Below, piece after piece: positions 50,451-61,890 of a stretch of DNA of 64,000 nucleotides. Position 1 is the first letter of the stretch. Every line of letters begins with the position of its first letter. The translations under genes and the position numbers were made by a program. The notes below the pieces were generated by a model. The model was not told the origin of the DNA, searched no databases, and saw only the letters and a program-made list of their open reading frames with translations. This DNA comes from Albula goreensis (lineage: Eukaryota > Chordata > Actinopteri > Albuliformes > Albulidae). The stretch is taken from positions 10,835,141 to 10,899,140 of the forward strand of contig CM040763.1 in the NCBI GenBank assembly GCA_022829145.1, read 5' to 3'.

Positions 50451-52099
50451 GAGAACCTTCAGGTAAATAGACTCTTATTGATTTGGTAATGAAAAATGAC
50501 AGACAGAGGGCATTCAAGTGACAACACTTGTATACCGCATGGCCTTTCGGGACTCCATTTCGCCTCAAGGCACGTATGTCCCCTCAAGGGTCTGCATATG
50601 CTCTGTCAGGATGAGTCCTGGCCATGGAGCCCTTGCATTATTCAGCAATGTTAACTCCAGACCAGAGTTAAGGATCATGAGGAATTACAACAACCTGCTT
50701 GTCTGAAGTAGTAAACGTGATGGTTTAGGACAGCGATCAAGGTAATTCCCTCACAACAAGGGCTTAGAATGATGCAAAGAGCTGTTTCCATTTGCATAAT
50801 GATGTCATGATGTAAAAATATAATGCATGCAGTGGTATATGCAGGTGTTGTATCTGGGGATGTTGGGAGATGTATTGCTGGATAACTTATTCATGGATTT
50901 TTTTCACTTAATATTAGACATACAAATGTATTTCCATAATGTGTATTATTCATGTGAGACTGATTATATGAATTATCAGTATAAAGTAGTTAAAATGTAT
51001 TCATCAAAACCTCATAAGATAAAGTTCCCCTTACACTATAACGCTGGGTATTATCAGTGGTATCTCTGTCAGCTCCTCCCCTCTGTCTCAAATAAAGCAG
51101 TAATTTATCTTGTAAAGATCGGCTTTCATTGCTGACACATTACAATTTTGATTTAGCATAAAGCACATAATTTACCACCAACTAAAACCATGTCCAAGCA
51201 CAGTTGCTTTATTGAGATTTTAATGATACCATCAATATAGTAATTTTGATGATCTAAATTAGATGGACGGGTGGCTGTTAAAGAAAATAGTTATCCATTA
51301 AAGACATGGCTGATGATACAGTATATCATGCTTACTACAGAGCATGGACTGCCACTCTTTGGTTGAGAGAATGATTGTTAGTCTGAGAATATTCCTCCTT
51401 TGTTTTTTATAGGTTGAGTGGCAAATAACAACACAACACTGCATTCACATGGAAGGTGACAAAGAATATTCACTCTTCATTTTAACATACTTTCCCTCGA
51501 GCTTAAATACTGTCAGCATTGAGAGGAGAGGTAGCAATGTCCTGTTTTGATGTAAGACCCTCTGTGACTTATGGGGAGTCCTCTGCCTGTATCCTTTCTC
51601 CAGGTATGGGAGTGAGGTGTCATTGAACCGCAAATGGGGGCAGCAGAACAGTTTAAGCAATGCTTTTATGTTGACCAATGAACAGGAAGGCTATGGAGGA
51701 AAAAAGCACTTTTACCATCTCAAGACTTAAATAATAATGTGGCATTATACTGTTGAACAGTCAGAGCCATAATACCATAGCTAGATTTTAGGAGTGCTCT
51801 TTAATCCAAAACAAATCACAAAATTAGTTGACATATTCGCCATAGTGCATAAATGCAATTGGCTATGAGCAACATGTTCCAGAGGAAAACACGTGATAAG
51901 CTGGCATTCTCTTGGGCAATTAAAAACTCCACAATTTTATTGAAATTAGATTTTTATCCCCTTGTCAGTCAGGTGTTGTATTGACCTTCTGCAGTAATTG
52001 ATATTCCACTCCCAAGTGAGAAACACTTCATGTTGTTTCCATGTTAATTAAGTTCAGACTTTGAAGTTCTTTTCTATTTTCCTATAAAATAAGTTCTAC

Positions 52100-52112
52100 T
52101 TGCATGCAAATG
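52100..52112. promoter_or_regulatory. octamer-containing 13-mer, second copy
   Basis: ttgcatgcaaatg is identical to 12151-12163 and contains an exact ATGCAAAT octamer. Candidate POU-domain site; unproven. Confidence 0.3.
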
Positions 52113-53116
52113 TACAACATAATCACGCATGCACACACAGTCATGTGTTTGATCAGAGTATCCACACATTATTTGTGGGGCTATTATACAGACCATGAAT
52201 AACAAAACAGAGGGCAAGGTACTTGCTGTTTCTTACAATTTCTTCTTCAATTGATCACAAGGTTACTGTTAATTCTGAGCATTGCTTTAAATTTCCAGTT
52301 AATTGAACCTATTTTAAGATCTTTGGCCTCATAGAAATCATGTTTTCCACTGGGATCTAAATGTCTCTGTGTGTGTAAATAGCTTGCTCATGCCAGTAAG
52401 CAATGTGCATATATTGCATACTATGTTGTAGCTTGTGGTGCATGGCTATTTGTTTTCAGACTTGCTACTGGGATTTGCCCATTAGTCAAAACTACACTTA
52501 TTGTGCTCTGTGCATCAGCTAATCTAAGTCATTAGGTGTACAACAGAGATTCATCTCTGAGGTGGGATGCAACTGAAAGCATTGAATATGAAATGTTATT
52601 CATGGCCTTTCCCATTATGCTTTGGAGTCCAAAGGTCTCAAAGGCTGTGAGGTACAGACAGAATGTGCAGTGCCAAATCCATGTAGATCACCTCTCTCTA
52701 GAGCTCTTTTTTGGAGATTGTACATTTGCCAGTTTGTGGGAGATTGCCTGTTGGGCTAGCTGTGCGATCATTGAATTAGGATGGATTTCTCTACAGTAAA
52801 GTAGGCCTTTGAAACATCAGTGACCACCACAATGATCTGTTTTGTTAGAAATTGAAGCATGAAACACAAGGCAAAACCTTATTTAAAAAATATGATGTAA
52901 TAAGATACTGGGCAAAGGTTTTTTTTTCCTAAACACATGGATCATTACAGGCAGCTTGATTCATGGAGAGCCACAAAGCAAGCATGGAGTAGCTGATGTG
53001 CTTTGTTTTGGTTCAGGGTTGAATGTGAGATCTGAGGAAAATCATTTGGAACCAAACGTTTTAAAGGTTCAAAGAAAATTGTGTATTTAGTAATTCATTT
53101 CTTTATTTATTCTTTT

Positions 53117-53555
53117 TTATTATTGAATATTTTTACCACTTTTCCCAACATGAATGTTCAACTGAACTGGTTGACCTCACTGCAGCACCTGCCCTGACAG
53201 CTTTGGGAGGAGAGGCTGAGCATGAGACTCCTCTGATTCATCATGTGACGACACTCTTGCTTCTTTTCACGCTGCGGCTGCACCACCAGCTGCACACTGC
53301 CTATGATGTTGGAGGAAGACGTAGTCAGTGTACAGTCGGTTTGTGCTGCTGCAGGTGCTCAAGCATGGCAGGAGGGTGCTATTGTGATGAGACCAACTGA
53401 GCAAGTTAGGCCAGCTTACCCTGGATTGAGACCTGGCAAGGCTGGCCAATTGTTGCCTCTGACCATGGCTGGGAATGGCGAGGCTGGGGATCGAGCCCCT
53501 GACCTCGGGGCTCACAGGCAACAATTTATCCTGCAAGCCACCCAGAGGCCCATTC
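53117..53555 (-). mobile_element. tRNA-derived SINE with target-site duplication
   Basis: The element runs on the minus strand and is about 440 bases long. Its 5' head near 53555 is tRNA-like: an A-box-like tggcttgcagg (53532-53542, minus) and a good B-box ggctcgatccc (53487-53497, minus). The body is GC-rich and CpG-containing, and the minus-strand 3' end runs into an A/T-rich tail near 53117. It is bounded by an exact 12-base direct repeat, atttattctttt, at 53105-53116 and 53556-53567, the expected target-site duplication of LINE-assisted insertion. The preserved duplication and CpGs suggest this is the youngest element in the window. Open frames inside it on both strands (up to 96 codons) are artefacts of the GC-rich body. 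Confidence 0.7.
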
Positions 53556-53567
53556 ATTTATTCTTTT

Positions 53568-56500
53568 AAGGTATTTGTTGATTGATTGTGTGAGGGAGGA
53601 AACGGCCCTTTTGAGTTTAAATTGAATTTTTTGGTCCTTTTTGAAAACTGTGAAATAAATCTACCAGTCTGTTGTACTCTGACTGTAAAAGGAACTCAGC
53701 TGATTTTGATCTCTGGAAGGTGCAAAGTGAAACCAGCCACACACTGCCTTCATATAACACTTCAGATCATTGTGTGGGGCATGTGCCATTTCCTTTTATA
53801 TGTGCCGTTATTTGGCCTCCTGCTGCTTTGCTTTGTTAACTGCCTGTTTAATTGAACAATTTGTATGTGGACATTTTAGACAAGGCTTCACCCCATTAAT
53901 CAGCCTTCCCATCAGACTGAAGATTTGATTGCTCTGAATGTCTTTTCCTCATATAAACACTGTGCAATAATCTGCTTTACTGCTGAGAAATACGAAGCAG
54001 TCAAAACACTTATATCACACAGAGAAATATCACATAATATTATTGATTTTATAATTTATATTTGTGGCAATTATTGCCTTGATTTGTAAATAAGACTGCT
54101 AGCACAGCCTCTGTGTAAAGTGATTGAGGAGACAAAATACGATCCATGCACAGTTGCTAATTGATAAGAATCTCTTTGTCTCAGACCTCAAATGTGCATT
54201 ATTATTCACCACCTTTCAATCTAATGAGGCTTCCGAATTTCCCGAGGTTAATTGCTAGAACTCCAAAGCCTTTCTGATCAGTGTCCAAAATTGAAATTTC
54301 AGAAGAACTGTAGTTTGTGTGTTTACTGCTGAATAATTCAGTGCCACAGATGACTCCTGTAGAGAGACGTCTGCCCTAACTGCAGAGCAGAAGTGGAATG
54401 GGTTGGAATATAAGATATTTGATTTTCTATTTTTTCATTTACATACTAAATTATTCAACTACATTTTCTCTGCAGTACAAATAATATATATTACAGAAAC
54501 TGGGAAAACAGGTACATGAAATGTGCTTGGCATAACCAAGGCACTCCTATGACAATTTGGAAAAATTATGATGGTAAAATGATGTCATATCATAGTAACA
54601 ATGTTATTGAGACACCTTAAATTAGATAAAAATTCACTTGCATGGCCTATATGTTAAAAGCTGTCAAGCATGAAAAGTTTCATGTGTAGGAGCACACATC
54701 TTATAAACACTGCTCTTGTACAGAGCAGATGAAGGCCTTTGAATGGGTAATGTGACTGTCTTCACTATGGCATACTACGAGTTACTCCAGTATTCATACA
54801 ATGTATGTGAGTTAAATGCGCAGTGAAAGTGGAGTTGGGAGGGGAGAGTAACTGACTGGGTGGCATGATGTAGCACACTGAATAGAGTTGAGGATTGGTT
54901 GTGCCAACATGCTGAGTGCTTTGTGCTTTATTACCAGTACATTATGGGTCCTGTTATTATTTTTTATAAAGTTTTAGTCCAATAATTTGTGTTGCCATAG
55001 TTGGCGTTATACAGTGTGCTAGTTTCACTGTGAGCCAGGCTGTTTTTTGTTTGAATTCCTTTCTGGAGAACAACAGATGCTACAAGCAGATTGCAGTTGG
55101 GGGAAACAGAAAATGAATGATTGTTGGTACAGTAATCACCTTTGGCTTTTTCCCGATGAAAACCATCAAGAGAGAAAAGGACTCGTTTCACGCCAGTAAT
55201 TACACTGCCTCCAATTTGGAGTGACTGAGTAGTGTGTGCCCATTCCTCCATATCCATGTCAAAACTGGCTGGTTAACCACCACCTGTGCTATAATAGCAC
55301 ACACATGGCATTGCAAAGTGAAATCTTCCATGCTTCACAAATGAAGCACTGGCTACGCAGTATGTTTAAAGGATAGATAGGACTGGCAGGCATAAAGACC
55401 TGTTTGTATTTTCATTTTTCATAAACAGTATACATTTGTCTTACACAGTGGGGTGTCATTCACTTCACAGTGACAATACTAGGAAAAATGTGTAAGAAAC
55501 CAACAGACACCTACCCACAGTTTCATTGAAATTCAGCCATAACCAACATACATGCACTTTGCCAGTAACACTATTAAAAAACCAAAACTCTTTCAGAGAT
55601 ATGTTTTTGAATCTGTGTTTATGCTTACACCTGTGCTTTACAGGCATGCTTGCTTTCTTAAAACCAGGGCCTTTTTGTATGTGTGTGATATACTGAAATG
55701 TTGAGAAGACAGTCTTCTCATGCAAGTTTAAACACGGGGAGCTGGTGAGAAATCACATTTTATTGCAGGTTGTATGGGTCAGGGTGTGGATATAATCGCA
55801 GAGATCAGTGTGAAACTTCTGCATCAGTTTGCTTTGAGGCCAGAAAATGTGGCCAGCATTTGTTCTCAGGAAATCTCATAAAGTCCAGTGAAGCAGTACT
55901 GCCTGGGTAATTATATTGAGGGATATTTTAGAAGTGTGGTATGTGAAATGTGAAATGCTACAGAAAACTATTACGCTGGATTAGTTACTATTCATCGGGG
56001 TGTGTTTTAACATGATGTTTTTGTTTGGGGAGATTATATTAGGTCACATCAAAGCTTTTCATGACATTTGAAGACACCACTGAGGGGGGAGTTCATCATT
56101 GGAGGATAAAAATGAGAACCTGGGTGACATGTGGATGGATACGGTGAATAATTAAATGCACAGCCTCTACCCCTTAAAGGCATAAGCAGCAGGATACCGT
56201 CAGCCCTGTTCTCCACATACCCCGGTGGGAGTGCCTGAGTCTGAATTCCAGAGGAAGCTGAGGACCTTGTAAAGACAAGCTGCAGCATTAATGTAGAATT
56301 CCGCAACTGCTCTTACATTCCGAGGCTTATAACAGCGCCAAGAAACATCCAAACTCAATATTCACCAGTGTGTCTTAATGATGCCAGCCTCCACCTTTTC
56401 AGGCAAGTATTCGGCCTATTTTTACTTGCCTCACCCAATTTGTAATTCTTAGCAGGTATAAGGCCCATATGAGAGCATATGTTGTGATTTTCTGGCAACA

Positions 56501-57631
56501 TTTTTTTTTCAGTAAAAGTATACCCAAAGCTAATAAAAGTATCCCCATAGAAGATGATCAAAGGAGAATATACACATTATGAGTATGGCCAAATCCTTTT
56601 AAAATTATCCTCAAAAATACTTGTATAGAGCCTCCATCTATAATAGATCCACAGTGCATATTGCAAGATAGGATATTTTGGCCACTAGTTGTGTATATGC
56701 ATGGCCTGAAGTTTATGTAGAGGTATGTAGCTCTCAATATCATGCTACAACAGCACTGATAATGCCTGGAGCCTGTAAACAAATATATGGCTATCCAAGG
56801 CCCCATGAGAGATTGCCTTCAGAAGAGAGATTTGAGTTTTGAGTGCAAAAACCAAATGGCTATCCATTCAGCACCTTGGACAGCTACAAACCTTTCAGCA
56901 GGATCTGTCAGTGGCACAACAGTGGGTTCAGCACTGAAGGTGGAGAGGCTTCCCAGGCTAAGCAATTTCTAGAGTCTGACTAGCCCCTTAACACTCTGCT
57001 CTCTCCTCAGAAGCCTCTAATGGGAATTTGGCCATCAGTACCTTACTAACAGCCATACCTCAGCTAGTTCCAGATGGCCAATGCTTCTTGAAGTCATATC
57101 ACTTCTAATTTCACAGCTGCCCCAACTTGTTAGAGCTTTTACAGGTTTGTGCACTCTCTGTGTTTGCTTTAAGACTTCTATTTCATCGTAGACCCTCTGC
57201 TGCTTTTTCCTGCCCCCACCTGTTCTTGGAATATCTTTCACCAGCATCAACCTAGTGGTTTCTGTGCTTTGCCTTCTTCTGGTCTGACTGGCACTGTCTG
57301 TAAACAACATTCACTTACAGACACTGACATCAGTGCACAAAGACACAAGTGCATACACAGAGGTGAAGGAGGGATGGAGGGGCTATGGAAAAAGAACAAA
57401 TGGGAGGTTGAGAGAGAGACATACTCAGGCGTTGTCTGAGAGAAAGAGAGAATTACAATGGGTGTGGCAAAACATAATATTTTATTCATTACAGCAAGTC
57501 TGAAAGCACATGTAAAGAAAACCATTTTAGTTTCAGATTACACAAATTTAAAACCAACTCCCAAATATAACTATGCAAAGCAGGTAATAGTGCACAATCA
57601 ATCTTAATTAACATCTACTGGACATAATTAA
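53568..57631. other. gene-free stretch
   Basis: No supportable gene. A block at 54060-54400 is complex and resembles conserved non-coding DNA. A 9-bp-arm inverted repeat (aggcaagta at 56401-56409, tacttgcct at 56423-56431) has a 13-base loop. The 91- and 92-codon minus-strand frames at 57035-57525 have no recognisable domain. The remainder is unassigned. Confidence 0.65.
54060..54400. promoter_or_regulatory. conserved-element-like block
   Basis: About 340 bases of repeat-free, mixed-composition sequence contain several homeodomain-type cores (caattattg, gctaattgataag, ggttaattgctag) and no stop-free frame. The texture resembles enhancers of developmental genes, but this is judged by eye only. 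Confidence 0.2.
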
Positions 57632-57664
57632 AAATAATAATAATAATAATGAAAAAAACGAGAG

Positions 57665-57717
<53 letters not shown>

Positions 57718-57718
57718 T
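57632..57718. repeat. (AAT)n and (AG)n compound microsatellite
   Basis: About six AAT units (57632-57650), then gaaaaaaacg, then a long AG array with gatagata interruptions. The reverse strand gives the Leu-Ser repeat in the small frame 57628-57900, which is therefore not a gene. Confidence 0.95.
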
Positions 57719-60700
57719 GAGAGTTTTACAGCGGATTTTGCAATACATGTTGTACATAATACAAGTGGAATAAACAATGTGCACATATGCAAACAGTCAG
57801 GTGCACACACACTGACCTGCTGCTGTCTTCTGTTATTTTCTCTCCTGTAGATATTGTTAGTATTTTTGCATGTTGGAAAGTTTCTACCAAGTTTTGGCAA
57901 TTCAATTAGTGATAGAAAACTGAATGTCTGCCGGCCTGAGACCTATACCATTAAATCATACTCTGGAGACACATGAAAATAATTCTTCTCAGTAGACTGT
58001 GGGAGAGGGGAGTGCCAAATGTACATCTCCTGATGGAGGCCATCAGATCTTGATGTAAATCACCTTAATCCTTATGCAATTATCAGATCTCTCCTGTGCA
58101 GGCTGTATTATCAGGTTAGAAATTATCTGGATTCCAAAGATAGCTCAGTGAGCTTCAGTACCAGATATACCCTACAGAGAAGAGGTTTTAACATACAAGG
58201 AAATTCTGAAACTAGACTTCAAAAGTTTTGTAAAATATCTGCTGTTTTAATCCATGCTCAGCTGGAATTGAGGGATATTACTCATGTTTCAGAGACAAGA
58301 CGAATTAAGAATTACTTGACAGTTTTTAAAATGATTACTTTCAGTATCTAATAGGTCAAAATATGGAAAATATACTTACTTTTCAGAAACAAAATGGTAG
58401 TTGCTAAAGAATACCTTTGGAATATGACTGCTGAATTCAATTTACATTGATAAATTTGGTGCAACCCAAAGAAAGCTTAATATTCTGACTTTGTTTTTAC
58501 TTTGAATTGACTCAAATAAAATGAAGAAAGTGTTGCCCTAGGTTGTGCATAGCATAGATTCTATTCGTTATACTGATTGATAGTACTGCAATTCCTACTG
58601 TGTACACACACATTAATGTCAGGCTGAGAAATTGCAAGACTGCTGCTTTACATTAGCATTTTTTCAGCTTCGCAAGACTGCGCCTGGCTGCGGCAGCTAT
58701 GTGAAGGCCTAGATTTAGAACTGCACGTTCAAATTATTTTATTGACATAACAAGATGATTTTTACATAGCCAAATCAGAGATGTATTTTCAGACATAAAA
58801 TACAATAAAAATATAATCCACATATGACATTAAACAGAGCTGAGGCAGACCTAACATTTACACTGAATCAGACCTTTCACTGTTTCACTACCTGGATGTT
58901 TTCCTTGCTTATGTGGAGAGGTGGTGTATTGGAGAAGAGATACGGATGAAAGCATCCATGGTCCGGCAAATTTCACTAAAACAGTTATATCAGATACAAT
59001 AAAAAGATAGGATATACATTTTTATGTTAATTGTACTTAAAAATGTCAGGAGTAAATGTTGGAATTGTCAGGGTTCTGGAATGCTCATGACCTGTACTTC
59101 ATCACAGTGACTGCACTGGGACAAGGACAGCAGCAGGGAACTATGTGCATTTTGCTGAAAACAGGTTGTGTTAACAAAGTACTGCTGTGAAATGGCTTGT
59201 GAGTGTTAGATTTAAAAGGTATATGAAAAGAGACACAAGAAAAAAGCCACAGTTGTTTGCAAGAACATTTGTATGTGCTTGAGTGCCATATTAGCAATGC
59301 AGCCGTATTTTGCAGCAGAGCATTCTTTAGTGAGGAAGATAGGTGCAGCTTAGGGGTAAGCACAGCCGAGGACCAAATATTTTGAGATGTTTATTTACTA
59401 AAGAATATTACAGAAGCCAGACGTAGATAAGCAACAGTTCTTAAACCAGATCAGTAAGCTTTCTGTATGAATTTCAAACCAATTTTTCTATCCCCAGCTT
59501 ATGCAACCAGTGCAAGCAGTGCATTTATGAATTTTATCAAACTATTTTTCTGGAATTTAAGCAGCATATCAGAGCAAGCTGGAACATTTTCATCTTAACC
59601 TTGCAGTGGAGAGAACAGCTATGAATAACCAATGGACAGCCCATGATATACTGGTGCATTTACCAACAAAGCATTCGTTGTCTGCTGTTATGTTTTTGAA
59701 CCATTTAAGACTCAACATCACTAATGGAAACATGAACAGGAATGATTTCTGTTTTTTGGTATTTAGAGCACTTGAGTGATTTTAGTGTGTCTCTCCTTAC
59801 CTGGTGCTTGGACCAGAGACCATCGGATTTAAAATTATGGGGGTGGTGAGTTACACAGATAAGTGTAAAAACACAAATAAAAATGCAAAATCCATTGTCA
59901 CCAATTAATCTCATCCCCTAATGGAGGGTTAAGAGTCCCCCTTTTGTGACTGAATGACTCATCTTGAGAGCCATTTGAATGCATGCATGTCAGCTTGTCA
60001 GTGTGAAAAATGGAATGCTCCTGAGAGATAGGCTAAGTGTGTCAGAGTTAGGGTATAATTTCTGACTGAGTGGGACTGACAGCTGAAAAATGGAGGAAAG
60101 CGAGAAAATTGAATGTAATATTTTCTCATATGTAGTTTTTGGACATCAAATATTTTAACTTGCTCAACCACAGGCCAGAGCATCTGAGCTGCGTATAGCT
60201 CAGGTATTAGGCTGAAATAATCTGAAGTCAACAAAGCCTCCTCTGAATGCTATTTCACTGTATTGTATCTTTTCAGTGATTCATGAATAAAAGAAAAAAA
60301 AAACTGTTTCACAGTCTAACAGGCATGCCAATTGTCTTTATAGGTCACAAGGAGTTAAAATGTTGGGAGATTAATGAAGTTTGTTTGGCCAGGCTTCAAG
60401 GACTCCACTTAAAACACGTTGAGTCAAGATTTTTATTCTCTTCTTTCATTAATTCAGCTATTACTGCCTCAAATATACACGCACGGTAGTTTCATGAGCC
60501 CCAATCAACATAATCTACAAGCGGTTTTATTCCTAGCCACTTTCATATGCCTTCTTAGCATTAAAGCTGCCATGTTTTATTTGGGTAGCAAATCAGAAGA
60601 TTGAAATTTGTGCATGCACTCTTCTGAGAGTGTGTATGACAGCCTCAGATCTGCTGGCAGCACAGCTGGGGCAGAATGAATCCCTGTTGACAGTCAGACA

Positions 60701-61784
60701 TTTTTAAGTTTGAACAATACTCATTTTATATCAAATTTCTATTAAATCTTTTGAATGCACAATCTTTAAACTGGGTTGACATCACATTTACGATCCAAAT
60801 TATTTTTTCTATTCTATGAAAAACTCTCTAAACTTCCTGTTAGCTGAGTTACTCAAATACATGCAGCCTCATTAAATGCAATGTTAACATGTGCTGGACA
60901 CGCCATACTGTCTGAAACTCTTCATTAAAGACTCCAAAGCATGTCATTACAATTACAGTAGTGGGTGCCCCTTGTGTCTGAAATTGCATTGTGATCAATT
61001 TGAAAAAGAAGATAAATGGAGTGATAATTACAGCCACAGTCACAAGGACAGACAGGAATATTTGGAGGCGGGAGGACAATGAGCGTGTGTCCTTCTCAGC
61101 CCTGCTAAAACGACAGAGGGACTGGCTAAACACATCACTCTCCCTGCCACTTCCCTATCAGAGAGAAGTGCAAACAGAGAGCATCCAGACCTGGCAGTGC
61201 TCCTCTGTCAGCATGCTGCCACCATGACGCTCACCTGCTCTGGATAAAGGGGAGCAGTTAGTGACGGTGATGCATATTGTCACTAATGATGTATGTGCAG
61301 CAATTTTCACACAAATCGACCAGACCCATCCACACCAGCTATTTTTTTTACTCTAAAGCATATACGTTTCATATTCAATTTCACCTTTTTAGTTGCATGG
61401 ATGCTCTACATCAAATATTTACAAATAAAGTTTACTTGCAGTACTGCTAACACTACCTTACTGGATCCTTACCTTTCATAAATCCTTATATTTCTTCTGT
61501 CAAGAAAGTGTTTTTAATTCAAGAATGATGTCCCTGAAGGATAGGGATGCTGGTCCTATTTGAACTGTATGCACACTATTACCCCCCAAGCCCAACAGCC
61601 TTGTCCTTATCAGTTGAACAAATCATTGAAAAAAGTGTGTGGTGGGAGAATGTACCATGTAATTCATGTGTATGTTCAGTTCTGCTTAGCATAGTTAACT
61701 TGCATTAGTATTTCAGTGATGTTACATTAATTCTTGCTGGTGTGGGAATGCTGTTTGGTCTGGTTTTTCTCACATTATTCAGGT
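57719..61784. other. gene-free stretch
   Basis: No supportable gene. A small GC-richer patch lies at 58665-58715. A conserved-element-like block occupies 60880-61290. The rest is unassigned AT-rich sequence. Confidence 0.65.
60880..61290. promoter_or_regulatory. conserved-element-like block
   Basis: A long block of complex sequence lacks simple repeats. It is GC-richer than its flanks in the second half (61060-61250). Three overlapping short frames cross it without recognisable protein motifs. It contains a short inverted repeat (agtgac/gtcact, about 61259-61284) around gatgcatatt. A conserved enhancer or a non-coding exon is possible. Confidence 0.25.
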
Positions 61785-61890
61785 AAGTGTACTCATGTAC
61801 TCAAATGTACAAATGTACTTCTCCTTCACTGTAAGATGCTCTGAATAAGACTGTCTGGTAAATGACTGTAATGGAACGTAACATAACACT
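61785..61890 (+). mobile_element. L2-type LINE/SINE 3' tail
   Basis: The segment at 61829-61887 reads gatgctctgaataagactgt, then ctggtaaatgactgtaatgg and aacgtaac. This is a decayed form of the conserved 3' stem-loop of fish L2 elements and their SINE partners (consensus gctctggataagagcgtctgctaaatg), ending in degenerate TGTAA-like units, the 3' repeat that L2-clade reverse transcriptase recognises. The body upstream is not recognisable beyond a degenerate ATGTACTCA-type tract (61786-61818). It is a short 5'-truncated relic. Confidence 0.65.

Larger units (their letters stand above)
46107..53104. other. gene-free stretch with repeat fragments
   Basis: No coding region is supported; frames up to 102 codons (50827-51135) are AT-driven. 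The stretch contains a TA/CA compound microsatellite (46585-46623), a short 19-bp-offset duplication (47110-47139), a dispersed repeat fragment (47163-47345), a MITE-end-like fragment (48352-48390), an 8-bp-arm inverted repeat (50418-50450) and an octamer site (52100-52112). The rest is unassigned. Confidence 0.65.

Noticed and set aside
51625..51650. CTCF-like site (aaatgggggcagca)
   Set aside because: About 12 of 16 positions match; the left half of the motif is missing.
53475..53555. Possible functional tRNA gene
   Set aside because: A- and B-box-like signals are present but no cloverleaf can be drawn and the sequence continues into a SINE body with target duplication.
53203..53569. Cluster of frames of 65-96 codons on both strands
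   Set aside because: They lie inside a GC-rich tRNA-derived SINE, where stops are rare by composition.
57035..57310. 91-codon minus-strand frame with a basic GGGRKKQQR stretch
   Set aside because: Considered as a transposase remnant, but no catalytic or helix-turn-helix motif of a known family could be matched.
57628..57900. Small frame with Leu-Ser repeats
   Set aside because: Translation of the AG/CT microsatellite at 57660-57718.
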